Positions 17,374-25,131 of a DNA stretch of 64,000 nt are shown piece by piece. The stretch's first letter is position 1; each line of letters opens with the position of its first letter. The position numbers and the translations under genes are program-made. The stretch is from Mucilaginibacter jinjuensis (GTDB lineage: Bacteria > Bacteroidota > Bacteroidia > Sphingobacteriales > Sphingobacteriaceae). Below the pieces are notes generated by a model. The model searched no databases and had not been told where the DNA came from. It saw nothing but the letters and a program-made list of their open reading frames with translations. The stretch is taken from assembly GCF_028596025.1 (NCBI RefSeq), contig NZ_CP117167.1:1364001-1428000 (forward strand). The letters run 5' to 3'.

Positions 17374-18096
17374 TCAAGACAAAACCCACTTCTTCTCCAC
17401 AACCTTCGCCTCCAAAAACGCTTTCTTAAACTCCTCAACGCTCTTAAACTGCAATTGCGTAATAACTCTCGTTTCTACATGCACTTCAAAGCTCCTATCC
17501 TCAAAAGGCCAGGGCGAAACATGGAGTGAACCATCGGCGGATCGGTTCAACGTATACTGTTTATCGTCAAATCCACGACTTATTTCTATAACCCTATGCT
17601 CCGGCTGAACTTCATGCTGGCAAAGTAAAAGTGAGAATGCATCGCACCATTCCATCAAACCATAAATACGGTCGGCTTCTGCTTTGGTAATTTTTAGTTC
17701 CTTGCACCATTTGGTTTGTTGCTGATGATGATTTTTCAAAAAGTGTTTCACCAGTGGGTTAGTATCAATCTCTTTTTTATACAAAAAGCACATGTGCATA
17801 GAAGCGAGAAGCGCGGTATACCTACTCCTTGATAAAGAAAAATCCAATAGCCGCTGGCAACGCTCCGGCTCAAATAATTTCATGGCGAAGTTAACCGGTC
17901 CGCCTTGCGGGGTGAGGAGGTCGTTTTCTTCCAGCTCGGTTTGGGCATCATCATGGCCGGCTATAGCAATTAAGGTTTCGGTCCAGCGCTGCGGTCTGGT
18001 TTTTATTTGCCAGTGCATAGCCAACTGGGCTGCCAGCAAGCCGTGTGCTCTTTGGGTAATAATTTCCCAGCCTTGTTGGGTGTAGTTAACGATCAT
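17374..18096 (-). CDS. DUF3891 family protein
   Basis: 240 residues from the ATG at 18094-18096. Soluble, with conserved features of the uncharacterised DUF3891 family: opening MIVNYTQQGWEIITQRAHGLLAAQLA, then AGHDDAQ and a helical middle with HFLKNHHQQQTKWC. The histidines and AGHDD suggest an all-helical metal-dependent phosphohydrolase-like fold (HD-like), which is an inference. The frame stays open to 18192, but the added residues are encoded near type A repeat copy 4 and are not family sequence, so I use the inner start. No function known. Confidence 0.87.
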   Translation of the reverse strand: MIVNYTQQGWEIITQRAHGLLAAQLAMHWQIKTRPQRWTETLIAIAGHDDAQTELEENDLLTPQGGPVNFAMKLFEPERCQRLLDFSLSRSRYTALLASMHMCFLYKKEIDTNPLVKHFLKNHHQQQTKWCKELKITKAEADRIYGLMEWCDAFSLLLCQHEVQPEHRVIEISRGFDDKQYTLNRSADGSLHVSPWPFEDRSFEVHVETRVITQLQFKSVEEFKKAFLEAKVVEKKWVLS

Positions 18097-18168
18097 GATA
18101 GATATACTAATGATAGAGGCTGGTTGTTTTATTGAACTATGCTTCCTTAATATAGAAACTAAAAAACT

Positions 18169-18307
18169 TGTCATTGCGAGGTACGAAGACAACCGACCGA
18201 AGGGAGCTCATTAATACCGATGAGAACAAACACATCATTAATAATCTCGTAGCTATACAGATCGAATATGTATGCGACGAGATTGCCACGCTATCGCTCG
18301 CAATGAC
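18169..18307. repeat. Type A element, copy 4, with enlarged, unrelated core
   Basis: Left end GTCATTGCGAGGTACGAAG and right end ATTGCCACGC...CGCAATGAC are type A, but the 80-bp core (AACCGACCGAAGGGAGC... to ...ATGCGACGAG) replaces the normal ACAGAG hairpin. Possibly an older or chimeric copy. Confidence 0.75.
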
Positions 18308-18327
18308 AAATTTTAAAAGTATAAACC

Positions 18328-18447
18328 CGTCATGCTGAACTTGTTTCAGCACCCCACATGCTAAGCGGATATGTAGGTCGGCAACTTATCAAAAGTCTAC
18401 CTGTCCTGTGGGACCCCGATCCCAACAGTAGTCGGGACGGGATGACG
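18328..18447. repeat. Type B2 element, copy 2
   Basis: Left hairpin identical to the 17216 copy; right half altered to CCCCGATCCC...TCGGGACGGGATGACG. Confidence 0.85.
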
Positions 18448-18455
18448 TTTGGCGG

Positions 18456-19451
18456 TTACTTCTTCAACCCCAAAATACTCCAATCACTATCCACCTTCGT
18501 AATCACATTGCCCAGCATTCCCAAACCAGTAACATCCATCTCAATTAAATCACCAGGTTGCAGCCATTGTACGGGATAGTTAGGATCGTTTAATAAACCC
18601 GTGCCGTTTAATTCTAAAAAACAGCCTGTGCCTACTGTGCCAGAACCTATTACATCGCCGGGCAATAAATCGCAGCCGTACGAGCAGCGTTCTATGATCT
18701 CGGCAAAGGTCCAGTCCATATCTGCGAGGTTGCCTGCGGATACTTGTTTGCCATTTACACGGCAATTCATTTGCAGGTTGTAAGTGGTGCCGGTGTGGCC
18801 GCGTTTAGTAGCTGTTTTATAAGGTTCCAATTCATCGGGGGTAACCAACCAGGGGCCAATTACGGTAGAGAAATCCTTGCCTTTAGCGGGGCCGAGGTTG
18901 AGCAGCATTTCTTCCATCTGCAGGGTGCGGGCGCTCATATCGTTCATAATCATGTAACCCGCTATATACGTGTCGGCCTCAAAGGCTTTAATGTTGCAGC
19001 CTTTTTTGTTGATTACGATGGCTACTTCCAGTTCAAAATCAAGCTTATCGAAATGATCGGGCATGCAGGCAATTTCGCCCGGGCCTTGTATGGCATTATG
19101 GTTGGTAAAGTAAAATACAGGGTATTGGTCAAATTCAGGTATCATTGGCACCTTACGGTTACGACGCGAGGTTTCTACGTGTTGCCTGAAAGCGTAAGCA
19201 TCGCGGCACGAAGTTGGGTGCGGAACGGGAGCTATCAACTCAAAGAAAAGTTCTTCGCGAGCCTCAAGCTTGCCGCTGCTAATGGCCTGATGTACACGCT
19301 GGGCATGTTCCATCAGTTCGTCGCCTTCCGCTAAAAAGGCATTCATATTATCGGGGATCAGCTTATCGCAGGAGTGGAGGTTGTAAATATGTCCGTTAAC
19401 AAAAATACCCAAATGCTCCCGGTCTTCGGTTTTGTACGATACTAACTTCAT
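18456..19451 (-). CDS. Fumarylacetoacetate hydrolase family protein
   Basis: 331 residues. The FAH core is seen: FELEVAIVINKKG with metal-binding acidic residues, YIAGYMIMNDMSAR, KGKDFSTVIGPWLV and a C-terminal GDVIGSGTVGTGC. Members cleave C-C bonds of acylpyruvate-like substrates. It faces hmgA across a 332-bp shared promoter region and lies close to hpd, so cleaving fumarylacetoacetate into fumarate and acetoacetate as the last step of tyrosine breakdown is the natural role. It is shorter than classical fumarylacetoacetase (about 420 residues) and belongs to the compact group, so the specific reaction is inferred from context. Confidence 0.9.
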   Translation of the reverse strand: MKLVSYKTEDREHLGIFVNGHIYNLHSCDKLIPDNMNAFLAEGDELMEHAQRVHQAISSGKLEAREELFFELIAPVPHPTSCRDAYAFRQHVETSRRNRKVPMIPEFDQYPVFYFTNHNAIQGPGEIACMPDHFDKLDFELEVAIVINKKGCNIKAFEADTYIAGYMIMNDMSARTLQMEEMLLNLGPAKGKDFSTVIGPWLVTPDELEPYKTATKRGHTGTTYNLQMNCRVNGKQVSAGNLADMDWTFAEIIERCSYGCDLLPGDVIGSGTVGTGCFLELNGTGLLNDPNYPVQWLQPGDLIEMDVTGLGMLGNVITKVDSDWSILGLKK

Positions 19452-19476
19452 AAGGTTGATAATATTGGTGGTTAAT

Positions 19477-19484
19477 CAAAACTA
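19477..19484 (-). promoter_or_regulatory. Putative -7 box of the FAH gene
   Basis: Minus strand TAGTTTTG, exact TAnnTTTG, 26 bp before the start codon. Confidence 0.5.
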
Positions 19485-19513
19485 AAACAAATTTTGCTGC
19501 GTTAATATTATGC

Positions 19514-19543
19514 TTGCATATTAATTTTTATGCGCTAACTTAG
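19514..19543 (+). promoter_or_regulatory. Putative promoter of the hmgA leader
   Basis: TTG at 19514-19516, 19-bp spacer, then TAACTTAG at 19536-19543 (one mismatch to TAnnTTTG). It predicts a leader of about 235 nt before hmgA. Confidence 0.5.
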
Positions 19544-19560
19544 CCCTACCAAAAACACCC

Positions 19561-19680
19561 ATGAACCTGTTTAAACAGACATACCGCGTACAAAGGCTGA
19601 TCTCGATGCGAATTGTTGCTGCCATCCGTTACGCTATGCTGTCGAAAATAGTGTTCGCTCAATACTCGGTTACCCTTTAA
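19561..19680 (+). CDS. Possible 39-codon leader ORF upstream of hmgA
   Basis: Reads from an ATG 18 bp after the putative -7 box and ends in TAA 7 bases before a strong stem-loop (19688-19721). It encodes a basic peptide (start MNLFKQTYRVQRLISM, end AQYSVTL) with three Tyr and two Phe. No homology recognised. It may be a chance ORF in a non-coding leader, or a leader peptide that senses translation; both remain open. Confidence 0.25.
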   Translation: MNLFKQTYRVQRLISMRIVAAIRYAMLSKIVFAQYSVTL

Positions 19681-19687
19681 CCGTTTT

Positions 19688-19721
19688 TTGCAGGCCATAC
19701 CATCGTGGTATCAGGCTGCAA
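19688..19721 (+). promoter_or_regulatory. Stem-loop in the hmgA leader
   Basis: ATACCA-TCG-TGGTAT core stem extended by GCC/GGC and TTGCA/TGCAA with small bulges; preceded by a T6 run, not followed by one. It is unlikely to be a simple terminator. Confidence 0.5.
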
Positions 19722-19783
19722 TCTGTTTACATACAACCATTTACTTGCTGTAACGTTTTACTATTAACCAATTAGTAATCATT

Positions 19784-20941
19784 ATGCCTTTTTACCATAC
19801 GCTGGGAGAGATCCCTCATAAGCGTCATACCATTTTCCGTAAGCCGGATGGTTCGCTGTATGCCGAAGAACTGGTTTCGACCGAAGGTTTCTCGAGCATG
19901 TATTCGCTGGTATATCACTGCTATCCACCCACTATTGTTAAAGAGTTGGGCGAGCCTTACAGTGTTGAACCTAAAATTGCGCGTGAAAAACATCTGAAAC
20001 ATACCAGTTTAATCGGCTTCAATATTGAGCCCGAAGACGATTACTTGAAAAGCCGTAAACCTGTACTGGTGAACAGCGATTTGCATATATCCCTCGCGGC
20101 ACCACGCCAAAGCATGACGGACTATTTCTACAAAAATAGCCAGGCCGATGAAGTGGTGTTTGTCCACAAAGGATCTGGTACATTAAAAACCGGTTTCGGC
20201 AATATCAAGTTCGGGTACGGAGATTATCTGGTTATTCCGCGCGGAACTATTTACCAGCTGCATTTTAACGATACCGATAACCGCCTGTTTATTGTAGAAA
20301 GCTTTAGCCCCATCCGCACACCGAAACGCTATCGTAACGCTTTCGGTCAGTTGATGGAGCATTCGCCTTATTGCGAGCGTGATATTAAACGCCCGCAAAA
20401 CCTGGAAACACACGATGAGAAAGGCGACTTTAAAGTGCTCATCAAAAAGCAGGGGCTTATCTATCCATACATCTACGGCACCCATCCTTTCGATTTCATT
20501 GGTTGGGATGGCTTGCATTATCCCTGGGCGTTCTCTATTCATGATTTTGAACCAATAACCGGCCGGTTGCATCAACCGCCACCGGTACACCAGACTTTCG
20601 AGGGCAACAATTTCGTGATCTGCTCATTTGTGCCGCGTAAGTTCGATTATCACCCACAATCAATACCTGCACCCTACAACCACAGTAATGTGGATAGCGA
20701 CGAGTTGCTTTACTATGTAGATGGCGATTTTATGAGCCGAAAAAATGTAGTAAAAGGCCAAATTACCCTGCATCCTGGAGGTATTCCGCATGGCCCGCAC
20801 CCGGGTTCGGTAGAGAAATCGATAGGGAAGGAGAGTACAGAGGAATTGGCGGTGATGATTGATCCGTTCCACCCGCTGATGCTTACGGAGGATGCGATTA
20901 AGATTGAGGACCCGAATTATTATAAGAGTTGGGCGGAGTAA
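19784..20941 (+). CDS. hmgA: Homogentisate 1,2-dioxygenase
   Basis: 385 residues, cupin-fold non-haem iron enzyme that opens the ring of homogentisate to maleylacetoacetate. Family segments seen: DEVVFVHKGSGTL, FGYGDYLVIPRGT, the metal-site stretch YNHSNVDSDELLYYVDG and TLHPGGIPHGPHPG near the C-terminus. Shorter than the 430-residue animal and proteobacterial enzymes, as is common in Bacteroidota. It is followed on the same strand by hpd and faced by a FAH-family gene, so the three form a tyrosine/homogentisate breakdown cluster. The ATG at 19784 is followed by the typical opening MPFYHTLGEIPHKRH. Confidence 0.96.
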   Translation: MPFYHTLGEIPHKRHTIFRKPDGSLYAEELVSTEGFSSMYSLVYHCYPPTIVKELGEPYSVEPKIAREKHLKHTSLIGFNIEPEDDYLKSRKPVLVNSDLHISLAAPRQSMTDYFYKNSQADEVVFVHKGSGTLKTGFGNIKFGYGDYLVIPRGTIYQLHFNDTDNRLFIVESFSPIRTPKRYRNAFGQLMEHSPYCERDIKRPQNLETHDEKGDFKVLIKKQGLIYPYIYGTHPFDFIGWDGLHYPWAFSIHDFEPITGRLHQPPPVHQTFEGNNFVICSFVPRKFDYHPQSIPAPYNHSNVDSDELLYYVDGDFMSRKNVVKGQITLHPGGIPHGPHPGSVEKSIGKESTEELAVMIDPFHPLMLTEDAIKIEDPNYYKSWAE

Positions 20942-21069
20942 AGGTCTGAACCAGAATTTACAGAATTAAAGAATGATCAGAATTTTTGATCAGGAGTAAA
21001 AGATATTAAACAATATACACACATCAAATCAAAAGCCCCTCTCCCCCGGAGAGGGGTTAGGGAGAGGTT

Positions 21070-22194
21070 ATGGAAACACTAACAATAGAACAACCAGCAA
21101 AAACACAAGATTTCCTGCCGTTGAACGGTACGGATTACATCGAATTTTATGTGGGTAATGCCAAACAGGCGGCTCATTTTTATAAAACGGCCTTCGGGTT
21201 TCAGAGCCTGGCGTATGCGGGGCCGGAGACTGGGGTGCGTGACCGGGTTTCGTACGTTTTGCAGCAGGATAAGATCAGAATTATGCTCACCACACCGCTG
21301 CATTCGGATCACCCGATCTCGGAACATATCAAGAAGCATGGCGATGGTGTAAAAACTTTAGCCCTTTGGGTTGATGATGCTTACGATGCCTTTGAGCAAA
21401 CCACCAAGCGTGGTGCGGTAGCTTGCCAACAGCCTCAAACATTAACCGACGAGCATGGCGAAGTACGTACCAGCGGTATTGCTTTGTATGGCGAAACAGT
21501 GCACCTGTTCATCGAACGTAAAAATTATCATGGGGCATTTTTACCGGGTTATAAGGAATGGAAATCGGACTACAACCCGGAGCCTACCGGTTTATTGTAT
21601 GTAGATCATTGCGTTGGCAATGTAGGCTGGCATAAAATGAACGACTGGGTTAATTTTTATGAAGACACTATGGGTTTCCGTAACATCCTGACGTTTGACG
21701 ATAAGATGATTTCGACCGAGTACTCGGCCCTGATGAGCAAGGTAATGAGCAATGGAAATGGTTATGTAAAATTTCCAATCAATGAGCCTGCTGAAGGTAA
21801 ACGAAAATCTCAGATTGAAGAATACCTGGAGTTTTACGAGGGCGAAGGTGTGCAGCACATGGCGCTTGCTACACACAATATTGTGGAAACGGTAACCGCG
21901 TTAAAGAACCGTGGGGTTGAATTTTTAACCGTACCTACTACTTATTATGATGACCTGCTGGATAGGGTAGGCCATATTGACGAAGATCTGGAGCCGCTGA
22001 AAAAATTGGGTATCCTCGTAGACCGGGACGACGAAGGATACCTGCTTCAGATTTTTACCAAACCGGTAGAAGACAGGCCAACCGTATTTTTTGAAATTAT
22101 ACAGCGAAAAGGCGCCCGCTCATTTGGCGCCGGTAACTTTAAGGCTTTGTTCGAAGCGATTGAACGCGAGCAAGAACTGAGAGGAAATTTGTGA
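21070..22194 (+). CDS. hpd: 4-Hydroxyphenylpyruvate dioxygenase
   Basis: 374 residues with two vicinal-oxygen-chelate halves. Iron ligands visible: His180 in LLYVDHCVGNV, His263 in GVQHMAL and Glu342 in FFEIIQRKG. It turns 4-hydroxyphenylpyruvate into homogentisate, which hmgA upstream then cleaves. The gap of 128 bp to hmgA contains a GC-rich half palindrome (AGCCCCTCTCCCCCGGAGAG); the pair is probably cotranscribed and ends at the terminator at 22221. The aminotransferase and maleylacetoacetate isomerase of the pathway are not in the window. Confidence 0.97.
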   Translation: METLTIEQPAKTQDFLPLNGTDYIEFYVGNAKQAAHFYKTAFGFQSLAYAGPETGVRDRVSYVLQQDKIRIMLTTPLHSDHPISEHIKKHGDGVKTLALWVDDAYDAFEQTTKRGAVACQQPQTLTDEHGEVRTSGIALYGETVHLFIERKNYHGAFLPGYKEWKSDYNPEPTGLLYVDHCVGNVGWHKMNDWVNFYEDTMGFRNILTFDDKMISTEYSALMSKVMSNGNGYVKFPINEPAEGKRKSQIEEYLEFYEGEGVQHMALATHNIVETVTALKNRGVEFLTVPTTYYDDLLDRVGHIDEDLEPLKKLGILVDRDDEGYLLQIFTKPVEDRPTVFFEIIQRKGARSFGAGNFKALFEAIEREQELRGNL

Positions 22195-22220
22195 TTGATA
22201 GCGCCCTGAAAAGGGCAGGA

Positions 22221-22246
22221 GCCGGGGCGCAAGCCCCGGCTTTTTT
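22221..22246 (+). terminator. Terminator after hpd
   Basis: GCCGGGGC-GCAA-GCCCCGGC stem followed by TTTTTT. Confidence 0.93.
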
Positions 22247-22412
22247 ATAGCTATTTAGATTAAAATAGGGTGTTTTCACCCAGTAGATTGAGTGATTATA
22301 CGGATTGCGCATTTTGTTCATTTTGTGTCTCTTTATATCATATTTGTTTAATAGCCTAAACCTTATCAGAAACCCATTAGAAGAGCCCTCTTCTACATCA
22401 TCGCAGAATGTA

Positions 22413-22436
22413 AAAGCCCGCGTATCGCGGGTTTTT
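22413..22436 (+). terminator. Second terminator with no ORF in front
   Basis: AGCCCGCG-TAT-CGCGGGT stem and TTTTT. It lies 170 bp after the hpd terminator; the stretch 22250-22410 has no ORF, so it may end a small RNA or act as a back-up terminator. Confidence 0.6.
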
Positions 22437-22499
22437 GAATTTATAAGGTTTTTGCTAACTTGAGTTTGATTATAAACTAACCGGTTAAAACAACAAATT

Positions 22500-23108
22500 A
22501 TGGGAACTACAGATCCACGGGTTGATGCTTATATTGATAAGGCGGCAGATTTTGCAAAACCGATACTACAGCACATCCGCAAGCTAATTCATGAGGCCGA
22601 ACCCGAAATTAAAGAAACCATGAAATGGGGCCATGTGCATTTCGATCTCAAAAGCCCGGTATGTTATATGGCTGCTTTTAAAAAACATTGCCGCTTTGGT
22701 TTCTGGCATAGCGGCTTATTGCCAGATCCCGAAGGTTTGTTGAGAGGGCACGGCGACGATAGTGGCCCGCTAACCCAACTAAGCACCCTTACCGATCTGC
22801 CTGCCGATGAAATATTATTGTGGTATATGCGCCATGCTGTTGAAAACAATAAAGCTGGTATTAAACCATCTAAAGCGCCTAAAGCAGCGGCAGTTAAAAC
22901 AGCATTATCTGTCCCCGAAGATTTTGAAGATTTGCTGGATACCAATGCAACAGCTAAAGATATTTTCGATGCCTTCAGCTATTCGAAACGAAAGGAATAT
23001 CTTGAGTGGTTTGCAGACGCCAAAACAGAAGCAACCCGTTTAAAACGGATGAATCAGGCTGTTGAATGGATTAGTGAGGGGAAATCGAGGAATTGGAAGT
23101 ATCAGTGA
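22500..23108 (+). CDS. DUF1801 / YdeI-OmpD-associated family protein
   Basis: 202 residues, soluble. The N-terminal half (DPRVDAYIDKAADFAKPILQHIRKLIHEAEPEIKE, then KWGHVHFDLKSPVCYMAAFKKH) matches the DUF1801 fold found in iron-sulfur-related and stress proteins; the C-terminal half (VPEDFEDLLDTNATAKDIFDAFSYSKRKEYLEWFADAKTEATRLKR) matches the bacteriocin-protection YdeI/OmpD-associated module. This two-part structure is usual for the family. The biochemical role is not established. It stands alone, with type B elements after it. Confidence 0.9.
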   Translation: MGTTDPRVDAYIDKAADFAKPILQHIRKLIHEAEPEIKETMKWGHVHFDLKSPVCYMAAFKKHCRFGFWHSGLLPDPEGLLRGHGDDSGPLTQLSTLTDLPADEILLWYMRHAVENNKAGIKPSKAPKAAAVKTALSVPEDFEDLLDTNATAKDIFDAFSYSKRKEYLEWFADAKTEATRLKRMNQAVEWISEGKSRNWKYQ

Positions 23109-23121
23109 TATTATATAAAAA

Positions 23122-23217
23122 CGTCATGCCGAACTTGTTTCGGCACCTCACTTGCTAAGCGAACTATGCAGGTTGTACACCTGTCCTGTGGGGTGCTGAA
23201 ACAAGTTCAGCATGACG
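23122..23217. repeat. Type B2 element, copy 3
   Basis: Left hairpin GCCGAACTTGTTTCGGC, right hairpin GCTGAAACAAGTTCAGC; compared with 17216 the stem bases have changed in matched pairs. Confidence 0.9.
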
Positions 23218-23243
23218 TATGGGGTAGAGAAAATGTGAGCGTT

Positions 23244-23312
23244 GTCATGCTGAGGCACTCGAAGCATAAGCGTCGGCCCTCAGCACCATACTTCGACGTA
23301 GCTCAGTATGAC
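23244..23312. repeat. Type B1 element, copy 2 (inverted)
   Basis: Starts GTCATGCTGAGGCACTCGAA and ends CATACTTCGACGTAGCTCAG plus TATGAC; the reverse orientation of the 38177 copy. Right beside a B2 copy. Confidence 0.85.
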
Positions 23313-23322
23313 ACCCGTTTTG

Positions 23323-24303
23323 TTATTCTATATAACTCTCCAAAATCTTAAACCCATTCTCGGTAATTAACTCAACCTTATCAATGGTTTTTGGCAGCAA
23401 AATGCAATCTCCCATTTTTACATGGTAGCTTTGATTTGCATAAGTTAACTCGTAAGCGCCTTCAACACACACGTGGATCACGAACGAATCCAGGTTGCTG
23501 TAATCTTTGGCAGTGCTTTCGGTAAAGTCCATTACATTGGTGGTAAAGTAAGGGCAGGTTACCAAATGTACATCCTGATTTTTCTCTGCGTGGTACTTGG
23601 TTTTGTACTCGTCGTAAAATTTATAGTCTATAGCTGCTAAAGCCTCTTCGGTATGCAGTTCGCGTTTGTTGCCATTAGCATCCACACGATCGAAATCATA
23701 GATACGATAGGTAATGTCTGATGTTTGCTGAATTTCTGCAATCAGTAAACCTTTACCAATGGTATGCACACGGCCTGCCGGTAAAAAGAAAACATCGCCT
23801 GCTGTAACCTGCTCACGGTTCAGAATATCCATGATATGGCCGCTGTTCAGTTTATCTAAATAGATCTGCTCGTTAACTTCCTGGTTAAAACCGGTAATTA
23901 ATGACGAACCCGGATCGGCTTCAATCACATACCACATTTCAGTTTTACCGAACGAGTTGTGGCGTTTTTTTGCCAGTTCATCATTAGGGTGTACCTGGAT
24001 AGAAAGGTCATCATTGGCATCGATAAACTTAACCAGTAAAGGGAAGATATTGCCGAAATGATCATATACTTTTTTACCTACAAGTTCGTCTTTGTACTGC
24101 TCTAATAGGTCGGCTAATGATTGGCCGTCCAGTGCGCCGCCGTCAACAACGGAAACATCGCTTTTAACGCCCGATATTTCCCAGGTTTCGCCGCAGTTAG
24201 GCAGGTCGCCAAAATCTTTGTGCAGGTAAGTTTCAATTTTGTGCCCGCCCCAGATTTTGTCTTTGTAAATGGTCTTAAATTTTAATGGATATAATGATGA
24301 CAT
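23323..24303 (-). CDS. manA: Mannose-6-phosphate isomerase, class I
   Basis: 326 residues, zinc-dependent cupin that interconverts mannose 6-phosphate and fructose 6-phosphate. The zinc site segments are seen: LSIQVHPNDELA and FGKTEMWYVIEA, plus FLPAGRVHTIGKG. Starts with FKTIYKDKIWGGHKIETYL, the usual opening of the short bacterial form. The C-terminal half is a second cupin without catalytic residues. It stands alone; upstream lies a degraded type A palindrome, downstream a pair of type B elements. Likely supplies GDP-mannose and other glycan precursors. Confidence 0.95.
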   Translation of the reverse strand: MSSLYPLKFKTIYKDKIWGGHKIETYLHKDFGDLPNCGETWEISGVKSDVSVVDGGALDGQSLADLLEQYKDELVGKKVYDHFGNIFPLLVKFIDANDDLSIQVHPNDELAKKRHNSFGKTEMWYVIEADPGSSLITGFNQEVNEQIYLDKLNSGHIMDILNREQVTAGDVFFLPAGRVHTIGKGLLIAEIQQTSDITYRIYDFDRVDANGNKRELHTEEALAAIDYKFYDEYKTKYHAEKNQDVHLVTCPYFTTNVMDFTESTAKDYSNLDSFVIHVCVEGAYELTYANQSYHVKMGDCILLPKTIDKVELITENGFKILESYIE

Positions 24304-24338
24304 GGTAAAATGTTTTTAAAAAAAATGATTAGTCCAAC

Positions 24339-24422
24339 ACGTCATTGCGAGGTACGAAGCAATCCCCGATAAGCAGAATTGCTCTGTAAAGTTCGCGATT
24401 GCTTCGTGCCTCGCACTGACGT
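24339..24422. repeat. Type A element, copy 5 (degraded)
   Basis: ACGTCATTGCGAGGTACGAAG left and GCTTCGTGCCTCGCACTGAC right; the middle hairpin is decayed (AGCAGAATTGCTCTGT). Confidence 0.85.
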
Positions 24423-24453
24423 GAATTACGTTGAGCAAATATATATAATAACA

Positions 24454-24485
24454 ATAAAGCCTGCTTAATGTTAAGCAGGCTTTAT
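24454..24485 (-). terminator. Terminator, probably for the 24.5-kb lipoprotein
   Basis: Perfect 15-bp arms ATAAAGCCTGCTTAA / TTAAGCAGGCTTTAT, 2-nt loop; works on both strands in principle. Confidence 0.75.
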
Positions 24486-24506
24486 AAATATTAAAATTTA
24501 GTTTAA

Positions 24507-25031
24507 CTAGTCTAATGCGTGGTTAAGCACTAAGTTAAAATTAACCCTACCGGGCTTTACAGCTACGCTGGATAATCCTCCATTTCCGTCAAATGTGGGT
24601 GCATAAAGTTTCCCATCTTCAACAACAACTATGGTATATTTTCCTTCCGGTAAATCAGCCTGATAAAAACCGCGCTCGTCTGCCATTACGGTCTTAATTA
24701 ATTGGGTTTTAAAACTTTTGGCTAAAGCGGGGTTATCATCGGCGGGTACAATATCTTGTATGGTTGTATAGTTATATATCCTTACCTCGCGTTCTACAGG
24801 GCATTGCGAACAAGTTGAATTTTTATCAGTTGTAGGCATACAATTGCCTTGCAGTAATGACACCGTACCCCAAACACCATTGGTTATAGTAATACGGCTG
24901 CTGTTCTGTTGTTGTATGCTTACTATATCGCACTTGTTATTAACCATTTTGTCGCCTGCTTTCATACAGGCAATAAATAAGCATATCAATATGATTATAA
25001 ATAAGGTAGCAGGCCGAAATAGTTTATTCAT
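24507..25031 (-). CDS. Putative lipoprotein with prealbumin-like domain
   Basis: 174 residues. N-terminal export signal ending in a lipobox LFIAC, so probably lipid-anchored in the outer or inner membrane. The mature part has paired cysteines (NGVWGTVSLLQGNCMP, CSQCPVERE) and a C-terminal strand-turn DERGFYQADLPEGKYTIVVVEDGKLY, which is typical of carboxypeptidase-regulatory or transthyretin-like beta domains. No catalytic residues seen. Close to its own terminator at 24454; no partner gene. Family assignment of the beta domain is moderate, and the role unknown. Confidence 0.78.
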   Translation of the reverse strand: MNKLFRPATLFIIILICLFIACMKAGDKMVNNKCDIVSIQQQNSSRITITNGVWGTVSLLQGNCMPTTDKNSTCSQCPVEREVRIYNYTTIQDIVPADDNPALAKSFKTQLIKTVMADERGFYQADLPEGKYTIVVVEDGKLYAPTFDGNGGLSSVAVKPGRVNFNLVLNHALD

Positions 25032-25076
25032 TCAACTATTATTACGACACAAGTTTGTATAATGATACAGCAGATC

Positions 25077-25110
25077 AAAAAAAAGCCCCGCACAAGGCAG
25101 GGCATTTTTT
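25077..25110 (-). terminator. Terminator after isocitrate dehydrogenase
   Basis: On the minus strand GCCCTGC-CTTGT-GCGGGGC (one G-U pair) followed by a T-run. Confidence 0.85.
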
Positions 25111-25131
25111 ATAAAGTATTTTGCGAATTGA

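Noticed and set aside
18097..18192. N-terminal extension of the DUF3891 gene
   Set aside because: Its codons begin in type A repeat DNA; family proteins begin at MIVNY.
23166..23351. 61-codon ORF
   Set aside because: Runs through B2 and B1 repeat elements.
25077..25110. Riboswitch upstream of the 24.5-kb lipoprotein
   Set aside because: The GC-rich hairpin there is the icd terminator with a T-run, on the minus strand.
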